64,000 nucleotides of DNA from Azohydromonas australica DSM 1124 (GCF_000430725.1 NZ_KE387204.1:118023-182022), one strand, 5' to 3'; positions 41,716 through 50,757 are shown, counted from the first letter of the stretch. Made by a program: numbers and translations. Notes: a model not told the origin generated them from the letters alone.

Positions 41716-42705
41716 TCAGCGCGCCCACTCCAGCTCGGCGTAGGCGGTGGTGAGGTTGCGGCGGTGGAAGTCCTCCGCCAGTTGCCATTGTCCGGGCAAG
41801 CGGGTGGCCTCCAGAGTTTCGGTCAAGCTCAGGCCTTTTCCCAGCGCGGCCTCGACCTCGCGGCGCAGGTCCGCCAGGTAGCCGGCCGTGGGCGCCAGGC
41901 CGGCCGGCCAGTCGTCCATGACCCGGCCGTGGCCCGGCACGGCGCGGCGCACGCCGCCCTCGCGGGCGAGCGCTTGGAGCACCTGCTGCCAGCCGACGAG
42001 CTTGCCGTCGAGCACGGGCAGGTGGCCGTCGAAGGCCAGGTCGCCCAGCCACAGCGTGCCGGAAGCGGTGTCCAGCACGGTCAAGTCCGCGTCGGTGTGG
42101 GCGGTGGGCCAGGCGCGCAGCGCCAGGGTGCGTCCGCCCAGGTCCAGCTCCATCTGGTCGGCCACCGCCATCGTGGGCGGCGGGATGCGCTGCGGCACTT
42201 CGGCCGCCCCCTCGCGCTCCAGCGCGCGCAGGTAGTAGGGCCCGCGCGCGGCCAGCGCCGACGCGAGCTTCAGGTGTCCCACGATCTGCGGCGGCCGGCC
42301 GCCGTTGGCGGTGGCGAAGGCGCCGTTGCCCATGACGTGGTCCGGGTGCACGTGGGTATTGACCAGGAAGCACACCGGCAGCGCGCTCACCGAGCGCAGC
42401 GCCGCCAGCAGCTCGCGCCCGTGCTGCAGGCTGCCGCCGCTGTCGATCACCGCCGCGCAGCGGCTGCCGAGCACGAAGCCGGTGTTGGCCACCTGGGCGT
42501 GCGCCGCGTCCCAGACGGCGTGGCGGCCGAGGAGGAGGTAGACGCCAGGAGCGAGGGTTTGCAGGGCGCTCGCCGGCGCCGCAGCCCCCGCTGCAGCCGT
42601 GGCAGGCGCCGCGCCGGAGCCGGTGGCGCCGGGCAGCGGCGCGCAGGCTGCCGTCAGCAGCGCGGCACCCGCAGCCACCCAGCCGGCGAGCAGGCGCGCG
42701 CGCAT
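41716..42705 (-). CDS. Quinoprotein relay system zinc metallohydrolase 2-like lipoprotein
   Basis: A 329-residue MBL-fold protein with a lipoprotein signal (AALLTAAC, Cys near 21) and an Ala-rich linker, so it is probably tethered in the periplasm. The zinc motif is intact: VNTHVHPDHVMGN, with further ligands in TAHTDADLTVLD and PGHGRVMDD. It shares architecture and C-terminal FHRRNLTTAYAELEW with its degenerate neighbour at 39.8 kb (FHRRNVQRQYLAAELRW), so the two are old paralogues. Function in the relay is unproven; thiol-ester hydrolysis on the SoxY arm is a reasonable idea. Confidence 0.87.
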   Translation of the reverse strand: MRARLLAGWVAAGAALLTAACAPLPGATGSGAAPATAAAGAAAPASALQTLAPGVYLLLGRHAVWDAAHAQVANTGFVLGSRCAAVIDSGGSLQHGRELLAALRSVSALPVCFLVNTHVHPDHVMGNGAFATANGGRPPQIVGHLKLASALAARGPYYLRALEREGAAEVPQRIPPPTMAVADQMELDLGGRTLALRAWPTAHTDADLTVLDTASGTLWLGDLAFDGHLPVLDGKLVGWQQVLQALAREGGVRRAVPGHGRVMDDWPAGLAPTAGYLADLRREVEAALGKGLSLTETLEATRLPGQWQLAEDFHRRNLTTAYAELEWAR

Positions 42706-42709
42706 GGCC

Positions 42710-43252
42710 TCAGCGCCCTTCCGCCATCTTCTTGAGGTTGGCCAGCCCCGACTGGTACACGCCCGTGACGGCCTTGAGCGCCGCCTCGTCGTTTTTGTCC
42801 GCCGGGGGATCGTTGCCGGGGAAGGCGCGGTAGAAGGCGCCGCGCCACTCCACCACCGACTTGCTGTCGCCCTCGGGGCTGACCTGGATCGTGGAGGTGT
42901 AGTTGCTCACCGGCAGCGCGCCGCCGTCCTTGGCGCGGTAGCTGTACTTGCGGCCTTCGTCGCTGTAGCTCTCCAGCGTCTCGACGATCTCGCCGCCGCC
43001 CTTGAGCGCGATGGTGCGCACCGAGCCCACCGTGTTGCCCTGCGACGCCGGGCTGGCCGCCACGGCCGGGTGCCACTGCTGCAGCGCGTCGAAGTTCTTC
43101 AGCTTGTCCCACACCGCCGCGGCCGGGGCCTCGATGGTGACTTTCTCGACGACCTTCTGCCGCGTCGGGCCGTGGGCCTGGGCGCCGCCGGCCAGGGCCG
43201 CGGCCAGGCCCAGGGCGAGCAGGGGTCGGAACGATCTGTGGTGCACGGGCAT
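42710..43252 (-). CDS. MxaD-like SRPBCC-family periplasmic protein
   Basis: A 180-residue exported protein: signal peptide to AQA near residue 26, then a START/SRPBCC domain (VTIEAPAAAVWDKLKNFDALQQWHPAV ... YRAFPGNDPPADKNDEAALKAVTGVYQSGLANLKKMAEG). MxaD proteins help methanol dehydrogenase interact with cytochrome cL. Four bases separate it from the metallohydrolase and 32 from the beta-propeller gene; all are co-oriented with fae. The alcohol dehydrogenase it would serve is not in the window. Confidence 0.85.
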   Translation of the reverse strand: MPVHHRSFRPLLALGLAAALAGGAQAHGPTRQKVVEKVTIEAPAAAVWDKLKNFDALQQWHPAVAASPASQGNTVGSVRTIALKGGGEIVETLESYSDEGRKYSYRAKDGGALPVSNYTSTIQVSPEGDSKSVVEWRGAFYRAFPGNDPPADKNDEAALKAVTGVYQSGLANLKKMAEGR

Positions 43253-43284
43253 GTCTCCTTGTGTGTGCGTCGTTGGTTTGGGAA

Positions 43285-44253
43285 TCAGGGCCCCGTCGCC
43301 ACGAAGGCGCCGAAGCCGCGGGGATTCGATCCGGTGCGGATGCGCGCGCGCTCCTTGCCGCTGGCCACGTCCAGTATCGAGAGCTCGTCGTCCATCCAGT
43401 TGACGACCAGCAGCTCCTCGCCCTGCACCGCCACGCCCTCGGGATGGCCGAAGCCCTCCAGGCGCAGCTGCAGTTCGTAGCTCTGCGCGTCCAGCACGCT
43501 CACCGTGTCCTCGTGCTGGTTGGTGACGAACAGCCGCGCGCCGTCGGCCGAGAGCGCCGCGCCGTAGGGGGCGCGGCCCAGCGGCACGCGCTTGGTCTCG
43601 CGCAGCGCCGCCAGGTCCACCACGCTCATGTCGTCGCCCTGCACGTTGAGCGCCAGCAGCCGCCCGCGCGGCTCGTCCAGCAGCAGCGCGAAGGGGTGCT
43701 TGCCCACGACCACGCGCGCCTTCACGCGCCGCGCGGGCAGGTCCACCACGGCCACCACGTCGTCGTCGCGCTCGGCGACGTAGGCGGTGGCGCCGTCGGC
43801 CGACACCGCCACGCCCGACGGGGTGCGCCCGAGGGCGATCTCGCCCACGCGCTCCAGGCTGCGGGTGTCGAAGCCGATGAGCCGCTGCCCCTGCCAGTCG
43901 GCCACCCAGACCTGGCGCCCGTCCGGCGCCGCGGCGATGCCCAGCGGCTGCTCGCCCGCCGCACGCGTGCCCAGCATCCGCGTGCTGCCCAGCTCGATCA
44001 CCGCCAGCTCGCGGCTGTCGGGGTTGGTGATGAAGACGCGGTCCCCGGCCACCGCCACGCCCGCGGGCGAGCGCCCCACCGGCACCGTGGCCACCACGCG
44101 GCGCTGCGCGATGTCCACCACGCTCACGTCGTGGCTGCCCTGGTTGGTGATGTAGGCGAAGGCGGAGGCGGCCTGCGCGGCGTGGGCGCACAGGAGCAGC
44201 GCCGTGGCCGCTGCGGCACGGCCCAGCAGCGCGATGGGCTCAGAACGCCACAT
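43285..44253 (-). CDS. PQQ-dependent catabolism-associated YVTN beta-propeller protein
   Basis: A 322-residue exported protein with a signal peptide ending AQA near residue 28. The body is about seven repeats of the YVTN type (AYITNQGSHDVSVVDIAQRRVVATVPVG; VFITNPDSRELAVIEL; LFVTNQHEDTVSVLDAQSY), a seven-bladed propeller. Such proteins occur in PQQ/quinoprotein clusters of methylotrophs with unknown role, possibly scaffolding or metal/cofactor delivery. Its start overlaps the HAD gene stop by 14 bases, so the two are coupled. Confidence 0.86.
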   Translation of the reverse strand: MWRSEPIALLGRAAAATALLLCAHAAQAASAFAYITNQGSHDVSVVDIAQRRVVATVPVGRSPAGVAVAGDRVFITNPDSRELAVIELGSTRMLGTRAAGEQPLGIAAAPDGRQVWVADWQGQRLIGFDTRSLERVGEIALGRTPSGVAVSADGATAYVAERDDDVVAVVDLPARRVKARVVVGKHPFALLLDEPRGRLLALNVQGDDMSVVDLAALRETKRVPLGRAPYGAALSADGARLFVTNQHEDTVSVLDAQSYELQLRLEGFGHPEGVAVQGEELLVVNWMDDELSILDVASGKERARIRTGSNPRGFGAFVATGP

Positions 44254-44920
44254 CCGCCGTCCCCAGCACCGGCCAGCCGCGCTCGCGCGCCACGGCGCGC
44301 AGGCGGTCGTCGGGGCGTACCGCCACCGGATCGGTCACCGCCTCCAGCAGCGGCAGGTCGCCCGCGGCGTCGGAGTAGAACCAGCTGCGCTCGAAGTCCT
44401 GCAGCGCCAGCCCTTCGGCCGCCAGCCAGCGCCGCACGTGCGTGAGCTTGTGCTCGCGGTGGCAGGGCTCGCCTTCGATGTCGCCGGTGAGCCAGCCGCC
44501 CACGCGGCGCGCCTCGGTGGCCAGCACGTGCGGCACGCCGAACAGCCGCGCGAAGGGCTCGGCCACCAGCCGCGTGGTGGCGGTGACGATGGCACAGCGG
44601 TCGCCGGCCTCGCGGTGCCGCGCCACCAGCGCCAGCGTGCCGCGCGGCACGCGCCGCGCCACGTGCTCCTCGAACTCGCGGCCCCAGCGCGCGAGCTGCG
44701 CCTCGGCCACGGTGCTCACCGGCGCGACCACCGCGCGATGCAGCGCTTCGAGCCCGGCGCGGCCGGCCAGGTAGCTGCGGCAGGACTCCAGGTAGCGCCG
44801 CTCGGCGGCGGCCTCCAGGGCCCCGCGCTCCACCAGGAACAGCAGCCACTCGCGCCCGCTGTCGAAGGGGATGAGCGTGTGGTCCAGATCGAACAGCGCC
44901 AGGCGCCGGGAAGCTGCCAT
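44240..44920 (-). CDS. HAD-family phosphatase, subfamily IB (SerB-like)
   Basis: A 226-residue hydrolase: motif I ALFDLDHTLIPFDSG near residue 9, a helical cap, motif II AIVTATT, and motif III/IV FYSDAAGDLPLLEAV. Close homologues are annotated as histidinol-phosphatase-like or phosphoserine-phosphatase-like and sit in H4MPT clusters of Burkholderiales. A role dephosphorylating a pterin or furan cofactor precursor is attractive, since the MfnB product and later intermediates are phosphorylated, but this is inference. ATG 44920 places motif I correctly. Confidence 0.85.
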   Translation of the reverse strand: MAASRRLALFDLDHTLIPFDSGREWLLFLVERGALEAAAERRYLESCRSYLAGRAGLEALHRAVVAPVSTVAEAQLARWGREFEEHVARRVPRGTLALVARHREAGDRCAIVTATTRLVAEPFARLFGVPHVLATEARRVGGWLTGDIEGEPCHREHKLTHVRRWLAAEGLALQDFERSWFYSDAAGDLPLLEAVTDPVAVRPDDRLRAVARERGWPVLGTADVAF

Positions 44921-44924
44921 GGCG

Positions 44925-45314
44925 TCAGTCGTACTTGAGGTGCTTGAAGCGCGGGTCATCGGGCGTGCCGTCCAGCGGCGACTCCTCGTCCTTGCCCGGC
45001 TGCCACATCAGCACCTCCTCGATCTTGTGCGCCAGGGCGAAGTCCTTGTCCGTCACGCCCTTGGCGGCATGGTTCATGAGCTTCACGGTCACGAAGGCGT
45101 AGGACACGGTGAGGTCCGGGTGGTGCCAGGCGGCCTCGGCGAGCTGCCCCACCGTGTTGACCACCATCAGCGTGGACTTCCAGCCGCTGGTCTTGTACTT
45201 GCGGCGGATCCAGCCGTCCTCGTAGTACCAGGCGGGCAGCTCCTCCTTGAGCCGCGCCTCGATCTCCTCGGGGCTGTAGACCGTGTCGGCCGTGGACTTG
45301 CGCCATTTCGTCAT
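44925..45314 (-). CDS. Pterin-4a-carbinolamine dehydratase (PCD/DCoH)-like protein
   Basis: A 129-residue protein with the PCD core AEAAWHHPDLTVSYAFVTVKLMNHAAKGVTDKDFALAHKIEEVL, where the HH.P histidines and the later TD.D..LA..I are the family's pterin-binding and dehydration residues. In aromatic metabolism it recycles tetrahydrobiopterin; as a member of fae/fhc clusters it probably acts on methanopterin or methylene-H4MPT instead. It has extra N- and C-terminal segments compared with PhhB. Starts 130 bases after fae on the same strand. Confidence 0.88.
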   Translation of the reverse strand: MTKWRKSTADTVYSPEEIEARLKEELPAWYYEDGWIRRKYKTSGWKSTLMVVNTVGQLAEAAWHHPDLTVSYAFVTVKLMNHAAKGVTDKDFALAHKIEEVLMWQPGKDEESPLDGTPDDPRFKHLKYD

Positions 45315-45444
45315 CAGATCCCTCCTCGCGCCGCGGCATGGAGCGGGAATCGCACCGTGGACCGCCGCCGCAGCGCGCAGTCTTGCGCCGCGCGCTGCAG
45401 ACTGCCCAGCCCGGGCATGAACCCCTGTCGCGCGCGTGCCGCAC

Positions 45445-45978
45445 TCAGCTCCAGTCGTCCATGTCGTGCTTGACGGTGTGGCGGTTTGCGATCAGCTCCT
45501 GCACCGTGGGCTCGTTGTTGAGCGCGCGCCGGATGGCCAGCTTGGTGGCCTCGTAGTTGGTGCGGTACATGTCCTTCTTGTCGAGCTGCGCGTGCGTGGC
45601 GCAGCGCGGGTCGATCCACACCAGGGAGATGATGCAGAGGTCGTTGGCAAGGTCCTTCGGGATCACGCCCTCGATGAGGCAGTCCACCACCGCGTCGGCC
45701 GTGGCCGACTGCACCACGCCGCCGAAGAGGTCGATGTTGGCCATGTCCTTGAGCGTGACCTTCGGCACCAGCATCGTGGCCGGGCGCACGAGCTGGTTGC
45801 AGGCGCGGATGGCGAACATCGCGGTGTGGCCCTTGCTCTGGGCCATCATGTTGGCGAAGGCCTGTCCCACCGGGCCGTCGGTGCGGCCGATGAGGATCTC
45901 CGGCATCGCGTCCGTGTACTGGCCCTCGGCCGCCAGCACCGTGGCTTCGCCGGCGTGGAAGAGGTAGTTCTTGCTCAT
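45445..45978 (-). CDS. fae: Formaldehyde-activating enzyme
   Basis: A 177-residue Fae, which condenses formaldehyde with H4MPT to methylene-H4MPT. It contains the whole family core: HAGEATVLAAEGQYTDAMPEILIGR with the active His of FHAGEA, GPVGQAFANMMAQSKGHTAMFAIR, and NLIEGVIPKD-type region LIEGVIPKDLANDLCIISLVWIDP. Length is normal. It stands immediately after fhcC (40 bases) and is the diagnostic gene for the H4MPT formaldehyde pathway in this organism. Confidence 0.98.
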   Translation of the reverse strand: MSKNYLFHAGEATVLAAEGQYTDAMPEILIGRTDGPVGQAFANMMAQSKGHTAMFAIRACNQLVRPATMLVPKVTLKDMANIDLFGGVVQSATADAVVDCLIEGVIPKDLANDLCIISLVWIDPRCATHAQLDKKDMYRTNYEATKLAIRRALNNEPTVQELIANRHTVKHDMDDWS

Positions 45979-46018
45979 GGTCCGTTCCCGTCTTCGTTGA
46001 CTGTTTGCTGAATTCGCT

Positions 46019-46831
46019 TCACTGCGGCAGCAGGATCTCGCCCCGCCCGCCGGTCGCCACGTCGCCCGCCAGCCGCTGTACGCGCCGCGCAGGCAGCCCG
46101 TCGAAGGCGCCGCCGTAGCCGGCCAGCGAGCGCGCCAGCAGCTGCCAGATCACCCCGACCTCATGCCGCGTGGGCACGAAGCTCGGCGTCGCCGCCACGC
46201 CGCCGCCCGCGCACAGCAGCGTGCCGCGGCGCATGTGGAAGCCGGGGTGCAAACCCGCGGTGCCGCCCACCGCCACCGTGCCCGCCACCAGGCGCGAGGC
46301 GGCGAAGTCGCCCGCGTCGCCGTGCACCAGTACCAGGCCGCGGCGCATGCGGTCGGCCAGCCGCGCGCCGGCGCAGCCGTGCACCAGCAGCACGCCGCCT
46401 CGCACGCCCTCCATGCTCCCGGGCAGCGGCGCGGCGGCGAAGTCGCCCACGTCGCCCAGCACCGTGAGCCGGCCGCCCTGCATCTCGCAGCCCGCCAGCA
46501 GCCCGGCATGCCCGTCCACCAGGATCTCGCCGCCGCTCATGCCGGTGCCCACCAGGTCGCCCACGCTGCCGCGCACCTCGATGCGCCCGGCCGCGAGCTG
46601 CCAGCCGATGCGGTCGCAACGCGCCAGGTCGCCTTCCAGCACCAGCAGGTCCTCGGGGCCGTCGCCGCGCCCGACCTGGAAGAACTCCGCCAGCGGCAGC
46701 GACTGCCGGCCCTGCCACAGCGGCAGCGTCTCCACCGCCGCCACGGAGCGGCCCGCCAGCGCCGCCGGCAGCAGGGCGCGCAGGTCCAGGCGCAGGGCGG
46801 GCGGCTGCTTGAGGGTGAGGGTCCAGGTCAT
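46019..46831 (-). CDS. fhcC: Formyltransferase/hydrolase complex subunit C
   Basis: A 270-residue homologue of formylmethanofuran dehydrogenase subunit C. The middle is a right-handed beta-helix of repeating GD.G and G.M..G turns (RIEVRGSVGDLVGTGMSGGEILVDGHAG, LTVLGDVGDFAAAPLPGSMEGVRGG), as in FwdC/GltB C-terminal domains. It is structural in the complex that hydrolyses formyl-methylofuran to formate. Its ATG overlaps the fhcD stop (ATGA). Confidence 0.95.
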   Translation of the reverse strand: MTWTLTLKQPPALRLDLRALLPAALAGRSVAAVETLPLWQGRQSLPLAEFFQVGRGDGPEDLLVLEGDLARCDRIGWQLAAGRIEVRGSVGDLVGTGMSGGEILVDGHAGLLAGCEMQGGRLTVLGDVGDFAAAPLPGSMEGVRGGVLLVHGCAGARLADRMRRGLVLVHGDAGDFAASRLVAGTVAVGGTAGLHPGFHMRRGTLLCAGGGVAATPSFVPTRHEVGVIWQLLARSLAGYGGAFDGLPARRVQRLAGDVATGGRGEILLPQ

Positions 46832-47748
46832 GCCGCCGCCTCCAGCAGCTTGTGCAGGTGGAAGTGGAACGGGCCCAGCTTGCCGCCGTAGTTGCCCGCC
46901 GAGATGCGCAGCAGCCCGCTGCCGGTACCGCGCGCCGTGGCGGCCTGCAGCCCGGCGCGCATGGCAGCGGCCACGTCGGCCTCCGACAGGCCGTCGATGA
47001 CGATCTCCATCACGCAGTCCTGTCCCGGCTGCAGCTGGCTGCGCGGCGACAGCCCGATCAGCGACGGGCAGAAGGCATCGTTGGTGGAGGCCGACAGCGC
47101 CGGGTACTTGCTGCCCACCTTGGAGCCCGAGCGCACCACGCCGCCGGGGAAGGGCATGATCACGTTGGGCACCCGCCGCATCGCCGCCACCGCGGCCTCG
47201 GCCGCGCCCAGCGCCGACGGTACGTCGCGCGCGACCAGCAGCAGGTTGCCGCCGCCCACGCCCTTGATCACCGCCGTCGTCTCCTGCGCGACGAACTCGC
47301 CGTCCATCACCGGCACGCGCCAGTAGCGCCGGCCGTCGATGACCTTGCTCACCTGCCAGCCGTCGCCGAAGAAGCGCAGGTTCTTGCCCAGCGCGATGGC
47401 CTCGCCTTCGTCCAGACCGGCAAAGATGGCCGTGGTGGGGCAGGTCAGCACGCACTGGCCGACACGGCGCTCCACCTGCTTGGCCAGCTCCTTGCCGGAC
47501 ATGGAGAAGATCAGCACCGACACGCCCGGCCGCCCGTCGGGCGTCTCCCCGGCCGCCAGCTCGCGCTCGATGGCCGCCTCGCAGCCGCAGGCGATGACCG
47601 AGGTCGCGAAGCCCGTGGCCGCGACGGCCGCGTGCCGGGCCCACTCGGCGTTGTGCGCGGTGATCACCAGCCGCGTGCCCTTCATCGGGAAGGCCTCGGC
47701 GAACTCGTCGTCCACCAGCACGCCGTTGACTTCGATGGCCGCCGTCAT
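46828..47748 (-). CDS. fhcD: Formylmethanofuran-H4MPT formyltransferase, complex subunit D
   Basis: A 306-residue Ftr homologue which transfers the formyl group from formyl-H4MPT to methylofuran. It shows EAFPMKGTRLVITAHNAEWARHAA, ATSVIACGCEAAIE, and the late VGSKYPALSASTNDAFCPSL and GNYGGKLGPFHFHLHKLL segments. ATG 47748 overlaps the fhcA stop; GGAGG lies upstream. Coupled to fhcA and fhcC. Confidence 0.97.
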   Translation of the reverse strand: MTAAIEVNGVLVDDEFAEAFPMKGTRLVITAHNAEWARHAAVAATGFATSVIACGCEAAIERELAAGETPDGRPGVSVLIFSMSGKELAKQVERRVGQCVLTCPTTAIFAGLDEGEAIALGKNLRFFGDGWQVSKVIDGRRYWRVPVMDGEFVAQETTAVIKGVGGGNLLLVARDVPSALGAAEAAVAAMRRVPNVIMPFPGGVVRSGSKVGSKYPALSASTNDAFCPSLIGLSPRSQLQPGQDCVMEIVIDGLSEADVAAAMRAGLQAATARGTGSGLLRISAGNYGGKLGPFHFHLHKLLEAAA

Positions 47749-49436
47749 GCCCCGGCCTCCTCGGCGGCGGTGAAACACGCCGCCGGCAGCAGCCGTCCGC
47801 CGTTGCAGCAGGCACACAGCTCGTCGCGGCCGATGGACGCGTGGTCCGGATGGATGCTGCCGTGGTGCCGTGACCAGTTGCGCAGCAGCTTGGTGATGGA
47901 GCGGTCGTACTCCGGCGTCACGAAGTGCGTGCCGCCGGTGGGCACGGCCGTGATGCGCCCGGCCTGCGCCACCAGCATCCCGTCCTTGAACACCAGTTCC
48001 GGCGTGGTGAACATGGCCTGCGCATCGGGCTGGCGCCGGTACACGGCGACGTCCGCCGCCGCGCCCGCCGCCAGCCGCCCGCGGTCGCGCAGGCCCAGCA
48101 GCCGTGCCGGCCCGGCGCGCGTGACGATGGCGATCTCCTGCAGCGTGTACTCGCGCGTCATGTCCTTGAGCGCGGCATGCGCCGCCACCTCCGGGTGCAG
48201 CTTGGCCAGCTGCTCATCTCTGAAGCTCTTGTCCATCAGCAGCCGGATCAGGTGCGGGTAGCTGGTGAAGGGGCCGCCGTTGGGATGGTCGGTGGTCAGC
48301 ACCACGCGCCAGGGGTCCTTGATCAGCAGGAACAGCTCCAGCCCGATGCACCACTGCAGCGCGTTGACGTAGCTCTGCTCGCGGTAGCGGAAGGGCACCA
48401 CGCCGCAGCCGCCCACGCACTCGATGTCGGCGCCGGTCCACTTGCGCGGATGCGCCAGCGCGGCCGTGGCGAGCTGGCTCATGGTGTCGCCGGAGGCCGT
48501 GACGGTCTGGCCGAAGATCACTTGGCCCACGTCGATGGAGACGTTGGCGTTGGCGTTCACCGCCTCCGCCAGCTGCGCCGCCGCCGAGGAGAACTTGTGC
48601 GGCCCCTCGGTGCCGTAGCTGTGGAACTGCACGTGCGTGAGGTGCCCGGGCAGGCCTTCCAGCGCGTCGATGGTGGCCAGCGTGGAGGCGATGTTGCCGG
48701 CCGTGCCGAGGTTGCTGGCGTGGATGTGCAGCGGGTGCGCCAGCCCCAGCTCGTGCACCGCGCGCGACAGCGTCGTGAGCACCTGCCGCGGCGTGATGCC
48801 CCAGTGCGTGTGCGTGCCGTCCACGTCCAGCCGGCGCTGGTTGAACTTGAAGGCCGAGATGCCGCCCGGGTTCACCACCTTCACGCCCATGGCCTTGGAG
48901 GCGTCGATGGCCCAGCCCACGTAGTCGCGGATGCGCTCGAAGGGCTGCCCCTCGGCCAGCATCTGCAGCAGCAGCTCCTCGTTGCCCAGCATCACGTAGG
49001 CGCCGTGGTCGAGGATGGGCACGTCGCCCATCTCCATGTGCGCGTGGCGCGCGTTGCTCAGCACCATGGCCGGCTCGAAGGCGGCCGTGTAGCCCATCTC
49101 GACGTAGCGGTAGCCGGTGGAAAGCGTCCCGGGCGCGCAGGTGCCGCAGGAGTCCAGCTCCAGCGGGTTGACCGGCCTGGGCGCTGGATCCCGGCCGCGG
49201 CGGTGGTCCTCGGGCAGCAGCATGCGCGCGAGGTTGACCTTGCCGCCGCCGATGTGCGTGTGCAGGTCGATGCCGCCGGCCATCACCACGCAGCCCGCGA
49301 CGTCGAACTCCCGCGCCGGCGGACGGTCGCGGTCCGGCGCCACGACGCGGCCGTCGCGCACGTGCAGGTCCTGCACTGCGTCCAGGCCCGAGGCCGGGTC
49401 GATGACATGGCCGTTTCTCAGCACGAAATCCGTCAT
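47745..49436 (-). CDS. fhcA: Formyltransferase/hydrolase complex subunit A (formylmethanofuran hydrolase)
   Basis: A 563-residue amidohydrolase that releases formate from formyl-methylofuran. It has the zinc-binding DLHTHIGGGKVNLARM motif near residue 57, further ligands around PLHIHASNLG and THVQFHSYGTEG, and DHPNGGPFTSYPHLIRLLMDK with the late Asp. In methylotrophs this subunit carries a polyglutamylated methylofuran. Length is that of FhcA. It follows fhcB by 46 bases and overlaps fhcD. Confidence 0.97.
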   Translation of the reverse strand: MTDFVLRNGHVIDPASGLDAVQDLHVRDGRVVAPDRDRPPAREFDVAGCVVMAGGIDLHTHIGGGKVNLARMLLPEDHRRGRDPAPRPVNPLELDSCGTCAPGTLSTGYRYVEMGYTAAFEPAMVLSNARHAHMEMGDVPILDHGAYVMLGNEELLLQMLAEGQPFERIRDYVGWAIDASKAMGVKVVNPGGISAFKFNQRRLDVDGTHTHWGITPRQVLTTLSRAVHELGLAHPLHIHASNLGTAGNIASTLATIDALEGLPGHLTHVQFHSYGTEGPHKFSSAAAQLAEAVNANANVSIDVGQVIFGQTVTASGDTMSQLATAALAHPRKWTGADIECVGGCGVVPFRYREQSYVNALQWCIGLELFLLIKDPWRVVLTTDHPNGGPFTSYPHLIRLLMDKSFRDEQLAKLHPEVAAHAALKDMTREYTLQEIAIVTRAGPARLLGLRDRGRLAAGAAADVAVYRRQPDAQAMFTTPELVFKDGMLVAQAGRITAVPTGGTHFVTPEYDRSITKLLRNWSRHHGSIHPDHASIGRDELCACCNGGRLLPAACFTAAEEAGA

Positions 49437-49482
49437 GCGCTCACCTCCGCGCCGTGCGCGGCCTTGTTGTCCTGATCCACGC

Positions 49483-50757
49483 TCATGCCGTCTCGAAGGC
49501 GTTGCCGATGGCTGCCACCGCCGCGGCCACGCTGGGCAGCCCGTCGGGGCGCAGCGCGCGCAGCGGCATCAGCACCGTGCCGTCGGTGCGGAACAGGTGT
49601 GCCGCGTGGCCGATGCCGGGCGTGGCCACCGGGATGAACACCACCTCGCGTCCCGCGGGCAGCGGCGTGCCCGGATGGCCCAGCAGCACCAGCGGCAGCC
49701 GGCCCTCGGGCGGCGGCTCGGGATGGAAGGCGTTGACCCACAGCAGCGCGTCCACGTCGCCCTGCGCCAGCAGCCGCCGCGCCTCGAAGCGCAGCGGGTC
49801 GTGCTCCAGCCCCAGCGGCGAGGCCTGCGTGCGCAGCGGCAGCCCGCTGAGCCAGGTGAACACCTGCTGCACCGTGCCGGCGCCGTCGTTGCCGCCCAGC
49901 GGCAGCGAGGCGGCGCGGGTGACGTGGTTGAGCGCGTTGACGGTCTGGTGCAGGCATTCCGCCACCAGCGCGCCCTGCGCCGGCAGCCGGGCCGGCTCCC
50001 ACACCAGCACCGCGTAGTGCGCCGCGATCAGCGCCTCGGACAGCGCCACCAGCGCCGGGTCCGCGCCCGGCACCGGGCGGTTGGCGCACAGCGCCTGCAG
50101 CACCGAGACGGTGGTGAACAGGTCGCCGTTCTGCAGCGGCAGCGCGTCCACCGTCACGCCGGGCAGGCCCTGCAGCGCGGCGTCGGGCTCCAGGCCCAGG
50201 TAGACCAGGCGGCGCTGCGGCACGAGCGAGGTGTCGCCGATGCCGCAGCGGCGGAAGAACTCGGGGAAGTTGTCGCCGGGCCGCGTGAAGCACAGCAGCA
50301 GGTCGGCGCGGTTGCGCACCTCGGCCAGCGTGGTGGTGAAGCCGCCGCGGTCCTGCAGCGCGCGCGCGGCGGTGAAGAGCGCCTCGCCGTGCAGGTGGTC
50401 GCTGACCGCGCCGCTGCGCTCGGCCAGCCGGTACAGCGCGCGGGCGCCGGCCACGTCGGTGGCCAGGCCGCCCAGCAGCGGCAGCCGGCTGCGGCGCAGC
50501 AGCGCGGCGGCGGCGGCGGCGGCTTCCTCCAGCGAGGCCGGCGCGCCGTTCACCAGCGGCGTGGCGGCTGGCGCGGGCGAGGCGGCGCGGAACTGCGCCA
50601 GGCCGCGCTGGGCACGGGGGCAGTCGCTGCCCAGGAGCTGCAGGCTGCCGTCGGCCTGCGCGGCGACACCGTAGCCGTCGCAAAGCAGGGTGCAGAAAGG
50701 GCAGGTCCAGGGGGCTTCGGCGGCCGGGGCGGAGGGGTCGTCGCGGGCGTCATCCAT
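49483..50757 (-). CDS. fhcB: Formyltransferase/hydrolase complex subunit B
   Basis: A 424-residue homologue of the molybdopterin subunit FwdB. The N terminus has WTCPFCTLLCDGYG with three closely spaced cysteines and then a Rossmann-like core. In methylotrophs FhcB has lost the molybdenum/tungsten dehydrogenase function and is thought to be mainly structural; I see no cofactor-ligand motif to contradict that. ATG 50757 is chosen to match family length; 50781 is an alternative. The preceding 280 bases to the HisA-like gene hold no gene. Confidence 0.9.
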   Translation of the reverse strand: MDDARDDPSAPAAEAPWTCPFCTLLCDGYGVAAQADGSLQLLGSDCPRAQRGLAQFRAASPAPAATPLVNGAPASLEEAAAAAAALLRRSRLPLLGGLATDVAGARALYRLAERSGAVSDHLHGEALFTAARALQDRGGFTTTLAEVRNRADLLLCFTRPGDNFPEFFRRCGIGDTSLVPQRRLVYLGLEPDAALQGLPGVTVDALPLQNGDLFTTVSVLQALCANRPVPGADPALVALSEALIAAHYAVLVWEPARLPAQGALVAECLHQTVNALNHVTRAASLPLGGNDGAGTVQQVFTWLSGLPLRTQASPLGLEHDPLRFEARRLLAQGDVDALLWVNAFHPEPPPEGRLPLVLLGHPGTPLPAGREVVFIPVATPGIGHAAHLFRTDGTVLMPLRALRPDGLPSVAAAVAAIGNAFETA

